Origin: Cyanobacteria bacterium HKST-UBA02
GTDB taxonomy: Bacteria; Cyanobacteriota; Vampirovibrionia; Obscuribacterales; Obscuribacteraceae
Direction of reading: 5' to 3'
NCBI GenBank assembly: GCA_020431945.1
Contig: JAGQHH010000267.1
Span: 1 to 6,856 of the forward strand
Length of the DNA stretch: 6,856 nucleotides
The translations under genes were made by a program, and so were the position numbers. The notes below the pieces were generated by a model. It saw only the letters and a list, made by a program, of their open reading frames with translations. It was not told where the DNA came from and made no database searches. Within the stretch, counting starts at the first letter, position 1, and each line of letters starts with the position of its first letter. Positions 4,136 through 6,856 of this stretch are shown in pieces.

Positions 4136-5863
4136 TCAGTGTCCGATTGAAGCCAGAGCGCTATCCACGTATCCGACCCAGGTTTTACCTTCCGGTCCCA
4201 TCTTCTCGAAAATCGGCCGGGCGCGATTGAGCTTTTCGCGAGCGTCTTCGCCCTTGCGGTCCCGGATGTCGCAGGTGGCAAGATTGAGCAGATCTTTGGC
4301 TACGAAGAAATTGTCCGAGCCATGGACGCTGGAGTAAAGCGCGATAGCTCGCTCCCAGAGCGGTCTGGACTGCTGGTATTTGTGCTCCTGGGCATCGATG
4401 TTGTAAGCGAGGGAATGCAGATTGGTGGCAGTGCCGCTATCGTCGCCGCCAAGCTGGCGACAGAGGGCCTCGGCATCGTCCAGGCGTCCCTGCAATCCAT
4501 AGACCACGGCCAGGACCTGCACCAGTCGGGCTCTTTGCGGGCTCTTATTATCCAGACCGGTCTCAAGAAGCGCCGCCGCCTCATCGAGCTTGCCGCCCCG
4601 ATAAAGCACCGTTGCTCGATCGATGAGCTCGAGAGCTTCCGCCTCTTCCGGTGAGATGATCATGTTTTTGATCGCCGGGGGAAGATTGGTGTTGAGCACC
4701 AGGGCACGGCCGATCACAGGCCAGAGCGCCGCTCCGGCAGCAAATATAGTCGCGAAAACAGCGATGAAAAAGTAAAGCACGATTCTCTGCTTGACGCTTC
4801 CCAGCCGGGGAGCTTTCCTGGGACGAAACCGGACAGCACCGCCTTCGGAAGCCAGCCTGAGATCCTCGTCCAGCTCGGATGCCTTTTGATATCGCTCTTC
4901 GAGATTTTTTGCCATCGCCTTGAGCACACAGGCTTCCAGAGACGAAGATATCTCCCTTTTGACCCGGCTGGGAGGCACCGGATCTTCGTTGATGTGCTGC
5001 ATGATCATCTGCATGGTGCTCTCCGCCTCGAAAGGCGGTAAGCCAGTCAGCATCTGATAAGCCACACAGCCCAGCGAATAGATGTCCGAGCGCCCGTCGA
5101 CTCTTTTGCCCAGACATTGCTCCGGGGACATATAGCGAGGTGTTCCCACCAGGTCGCCGGTCTTGGTCAGATTGACCGCAGAATCGTCGTCTCGTTGCAG
5201 CTTGGCGATACCGAAATCGACGATTTTGGGCTGACCGCTCCCATCGACGATGATGTTCTCGGGCTTGATGTCTCGATGCACAACGCCCTGCTCGTGAGCG
5301 TATTCGAGCCCCTGGCAGACCTGATGAAGGATCTCGACAGCCCGACCGGTGCCGATCGTCCCCTCGTCGGCGATAACATCAGCAAGGGAACGGCCCTCGA
5401 TATAGTCCATGACGATAAAGGGCTTGGTATCGTCGATAATACCAAACTCGCGCACCCCGGCAATCGCCGGATGATGCAGGCGGCTGGCCGCTTTCGCCTC
5501 CTGCTGCAGGCGGCGGAGCGAACGCGGGTCATGGGCGAGAACCGGCAGGATGACTTTGATCGCCACGATCTCGTCGAGGAGCAGATGCCTGGCTCGATAA
5601 ACACAGCTCATACCGCCGGTGCCGATCAGGGCGAGGATCTCGTAGTGCCCGGCCACAGTGGTACCGACAAGCTTGAGGTGCTCGGCGGCAAGAAGCTCAT
5701 CGCCCGACAGAATCACTTCTTCGCGCTCGGCTTCTTTCAGCTCTTTCTCTCCGGTTTTTGCCGCAACGGACCCGGTTTCTCCGGATCTGTCTACGGACCC
5801 GGCTTCTTTCAGCTCCATCTCTTTCAGCTTTTCTTCGGCACTATCTTTGAAATCCGCCGGCAT
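4136..5863 (-). CDS. Transmembrane Ser/Thr protein kinase (PknB-like) with TPR-like C-terminal region
   Basis: 575 aa. An acidic, repetitive N-terminus (1-66) precedes a Hanks-type kinase domain (about 74-336). All catalytic landmarks are intact: glycine loop IGTGGMSCVY (80-89), VAIK Lys103, helix-C Glu122, HRDIKPEN with Asp198, Lys200 and Asn203, DFG Asp216, activation-loop threonines in NLTKTGDLVGTPRYMSPE (231-248), and DGRSDIYSLG (256-265). It should therefore be an active kinase that autophosphorylates, probably at Thr233, Thr235 or Thr241 by analogy with PknB. One hydrophobic segment (about 361-385) anchors it, leaving the kinase in the cytoplasm. Residues 405-560 are helical with TPR-like units (ATVLYRGGKLDEAAALLETGL; VVYGLQGRLDDAEALCRQL; a longer-helix unit RPLWERAIALY at 500-510) and would lie outside the membrane as a sensor or docking surface. 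The start has GGAG five bases upstream (5872-5869). The WG-repeat gene lies 101 bp upstream in the same direction. Substrates are unknown. Confidence 0.93.
   Translation of the reverse strand: MPADFKDSAEEKLKEMELKEAGSVDRSGETGSVAAKTGEKELKEAEREEVILSGDELLAAEHLKLVGTTVAGHYEILALIGTGGMSCVYRARHLLLDEIVAIKVILPVLAHDPRSLRRLQQEAKAASRLHHPAIAGVREFGIIDDTKPFIVMDYIEGRSLADVIADEGTIGTGRAVEILHQVCQGLEYAHEQGVVHRDIKPENIIVDGSGQPKIVDFGIAKLQRDDDSAVNLTKTGDLVGTPRYMSPEQCLGKRVDGRSDIYSLGCVAYQMLTGLPPFEAESTMQMIMQHINEDPVPPSRVKREISSSLEACVLKAMAKNLEERYQKASELDEDLRLASEGGAVRFRPRKAPRLGSVKQRIVLYFFIAVFATIFAAGAALWPVIGRALVLNTNLPPAIKNMIISPEEAEALELIDRATVLYRGGKLDEAAALLETGLDNKSPQRARLVQVLAVVYGLQGRLDDAEALCRQLGGDDSGTATNLHSLAYNIDAQEHKYQQSRPLWERAIALYSSVHGSDNFFVAKDLLNLATCDIRDRKGEDAREKLNRARPIFEKMGPEGKTWVGYVDSALASIGH
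5729..5815 (-). repeat. In-frame short repeats encoding the kinase N-terminal tail
   Basis: The 15-mer GGCTTCTTTCAGCTC (plus strand) occurs at 5729-5743 and 5801-5815, 72 bases or 24 codons apart, giving ELKEA twice. Between them ACGGACCCGG(T/C)TTCT occurs at 5766-5780 and 5793-5807, 27 bases or nine codons apart, giving ETGSV and EAGSV. The acidic, low-complexity tail has evidently grown by in-frame duplication. Confidence 0.6.
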
Positions 5864-5908
5864 AAAAGCTCCATGACTGGTCGTCCCGTCTCTGGATACA
5901 ATTTCCTT

Positions 5909-5949
5909 CCGGGAGGCTAACTTATTGTTCCCGGGTTCTCTGTTTCCAA
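5909..5949 (-). promoter_or_regulatory. Inverted repeat around a promoter-like sequence upstream of the kinase gene
   Basis: CCGGGA (5909-5914) and TCCCGG (5929-5934) form a perfect 6-bp inverted repeat with a 14-base spacer. On the minus strand a weak promoter pair, TTGGAA (5949-5944) and AATAAG (5926-5921) with 17-base spacing, places its -10 inside the spacer. The kinase gene may thus have its own regulated promoter separate from the WG-repeat gene. Alternatively the repeat is an attenuator-like hairpin between two co-transcribed genes. Both box matches are only four of six. Confidence 0.3.
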
Positions 5950-5964
5950 CTTAGGTCACCGATT

Positions 5965-6856
5965 CTACTTGTTCCCGATCTGGGACAAATCGAGATTGGC
6001 GCCATCAGCCAGCCCGCCTCTGGACTCTTCGAATGTCGCTCGAGCATCGGCAAGATCCGCTTCGGCTTCCTCCCGGGCCGCTTGCCGGTCTTCCTCGGTA
6101 GCTTCCTTCTCCGCTTCCTTGAGCTTCTCCTTATAATCTGCTTCAGCTTGCTTCAATACAGAGTCAGGAGAAGGGCTTTCCGCAACTCCATCTTCCTTGA
6201 TTCTTTTAGTCTCTGAGTCGATTTGCTGCCAGGGACAGGGGGTTCCGGTGGCGACCCTGGCGATGCCTTCCGAATATGACTCGACCATCCGGAAAGACGG
6301 CTGAGGCTCGATTTTCACCTGCCCGTCCTGATCGAGATAGCCCCAGCCTTTTTTGTACTCGCCGTATGGATAGAGGCCATTGGTATCGAGCGGCTTCTCG
6401 ACTGCGATCAGACGCCTGAAAACAGGCTTGATCAGGAATTTGCCGGTGTTGTCGATGATCCCCCAGAGTTTGCCGACTTTCACTGAAGCGCGACCGTCGA
6501 TGAAACTGCCCACCGAGTCGAACTGCGGTTTGACAGCATAGTTTCCGTCTCGATTCAGGAAGCCCCACTTGCCGTCCTTCTGGACTGCAGCATAGCCGCC
6601 GTGAAAGCTGTCAGCTTCGTCGAAGGTCAGGCTTCCCACCGGCTTGATTTCCAGATCGACGAATCGATAAGTCTCCCCATCTTCCACGACCACGGCCCGG
6701 TCCTCGGAGAACTCGAAGGCTTCACTGAAACCGAGCTTGCCCAGGACCTTGCCAGTCGAGTCGATATACCCGTAGCCTCCGCCAGAAGCATCGCAGACAG
6801 CCGCACGTCCCTGGTGGAAGGCTCCGGTAGTGCGATATAGAGCTGGAATCACCAGC
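5965..6856 (-). CDS. WG-repeat protein with charged coiled-coil C-terminus (partial, 5' end beyond right edge)
   Basis: The frame is open to the right edge. A GTG at 6852 could be read as a start, but the residues around it (LVIPALYRTTGAFHQGRAAV) fit the middle of a WG repeat, so the gene very likely begins outside the window. Counting from that GTG, WG-type motifs occur as YGYID (27-31, degenerate), KWGFLN (95-100), LWGIID (129-134) and GWGYLD (169-174), alternating with IKP-x-F and F-x-x-G-R-A elements; spacing is about 35-45 residues. WG (KWG) repeats form beta-rich scaffolds of poorly known function. Residues 204-232 are a Ser/Pro linker; 233-280 are almost all Glu, Lys, Ala, Asp and Arg and probably a helix or coiled coil; the protein ends NLDLSQIGNK. 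Any signal peptide would be outside the window. It lies upstream of the membrane kinase in the same orientation, so it may be its partner or substrate, which is inference only. Confidence 0.88.
   Translation of the reverse strand, partial: LVIPALYRTTGAFHQGRAAVCDASGGGYGYIDSTGKVLGKLGFSEAFEFSEDRAVVVEDGETYRFVDLEIKPVGSLTFDEADSFHGGYAAVQKDGKWGFLNRDGNYAVKPQFDSVGSFIDGRASVKVGKLWGIIDNTGKFLIKPVFRRLIAVEKPLDTNGLYPYGEYKKGWGYLDQDGQVKIEPQPSFRMVESYSEGIARVATGTPCPWQQIDSETKRIKEDGVAESPSPDSVLKQAEADYKEKLKEAEKEATEEDRQAAREEAEADLADARATFEESRGGLADGANLDLSQIGNK

Noticed and set aside
5117..5920. Plus-strand ORF of 267 codons opposite the kinase gene
   Set aside because: It mirrors the kinase gene, whose complete catalytic motifs leave no doubt about the coding strand.
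6850..6852. GTG as the true start of the WG-repeat gene
   Set aside because: The flanking residues are the interior of a WG repeat and the frame remains open to the window edge, so the 5' end is most likely outside.

Overview
Organism and overall character. The window is a moderately GC-rich bacterial chromosomal segment with no rRNA, tRNA, insertion sequence, integrase or CRISPR array that I can see. The gene set is a Ser/Thr kinase fused through one membrane segment to a TPR-like tail, a WG-repeat protein, an LRV/HEAT-like repeat protein ending in a MshEN-like domain, and a large papain-like protein. That mix recalls large-genome, non-photosynthetic cyanobacterial relatives (Melainabacteria / Obscuribacterales type). 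This is an inference from family flavour, not a demonstrated placement; planctomycetes or other complex Gram-negatives remain possible.

Layout. (1) 1-588, minus strand: 5' part of a repeat protein gene that runs off the left edge, with a perfect Shine-Dalgarno sequence and a leader hairpin. (2) 589-1013, minus strand: a 56-codon small ORF with a good ribosome binding site, followed by two hairpins. (3) 1014-1583, minus strand: an intact HipB-type XRE antitoxin/regulator gene with a palindromic operator over its likely promoter, followed at once by what looks like a ~50-residue C-terminal stump of HipA. The toxin body is missing. (4) 1758-3050, plus strand: a 430-aa protein with papain-like Cys/His/Asn signatures. 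(5) 3138-4075, plus strand: a tight two-gene unit with an extended -10 promoter, encoding a Rid-family protein and a single-domain HD alarmone hydrolase strikingly like animal MESH1. (6) 4136-5863, minus strand: receptor-type Ser/Thr kinase. (7) 5965-6856, minus strand: WG-repeat protein with a charged, probably coiled-coil C-terminus, cut by the right edge.

How the parts may work together. Rid proteins deal with reactive imine/enamine metabolites, and MESH1-type enzymes hydrolyse (p)ppGpp and, in animals, NADPH. Their coupling suggests a small metabolic-stress module. The kinase and WG-repeat protein are co-oriented 101 bp apart and may be a sensing or scaffolding pair. The hipB region reads as a decaying toxin-antitoxin locus that has kept its regulator and operator. 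The two genes most easily missed by length-filtered ORF calling are the left-edge LRV gene and the 56-aa ORF.
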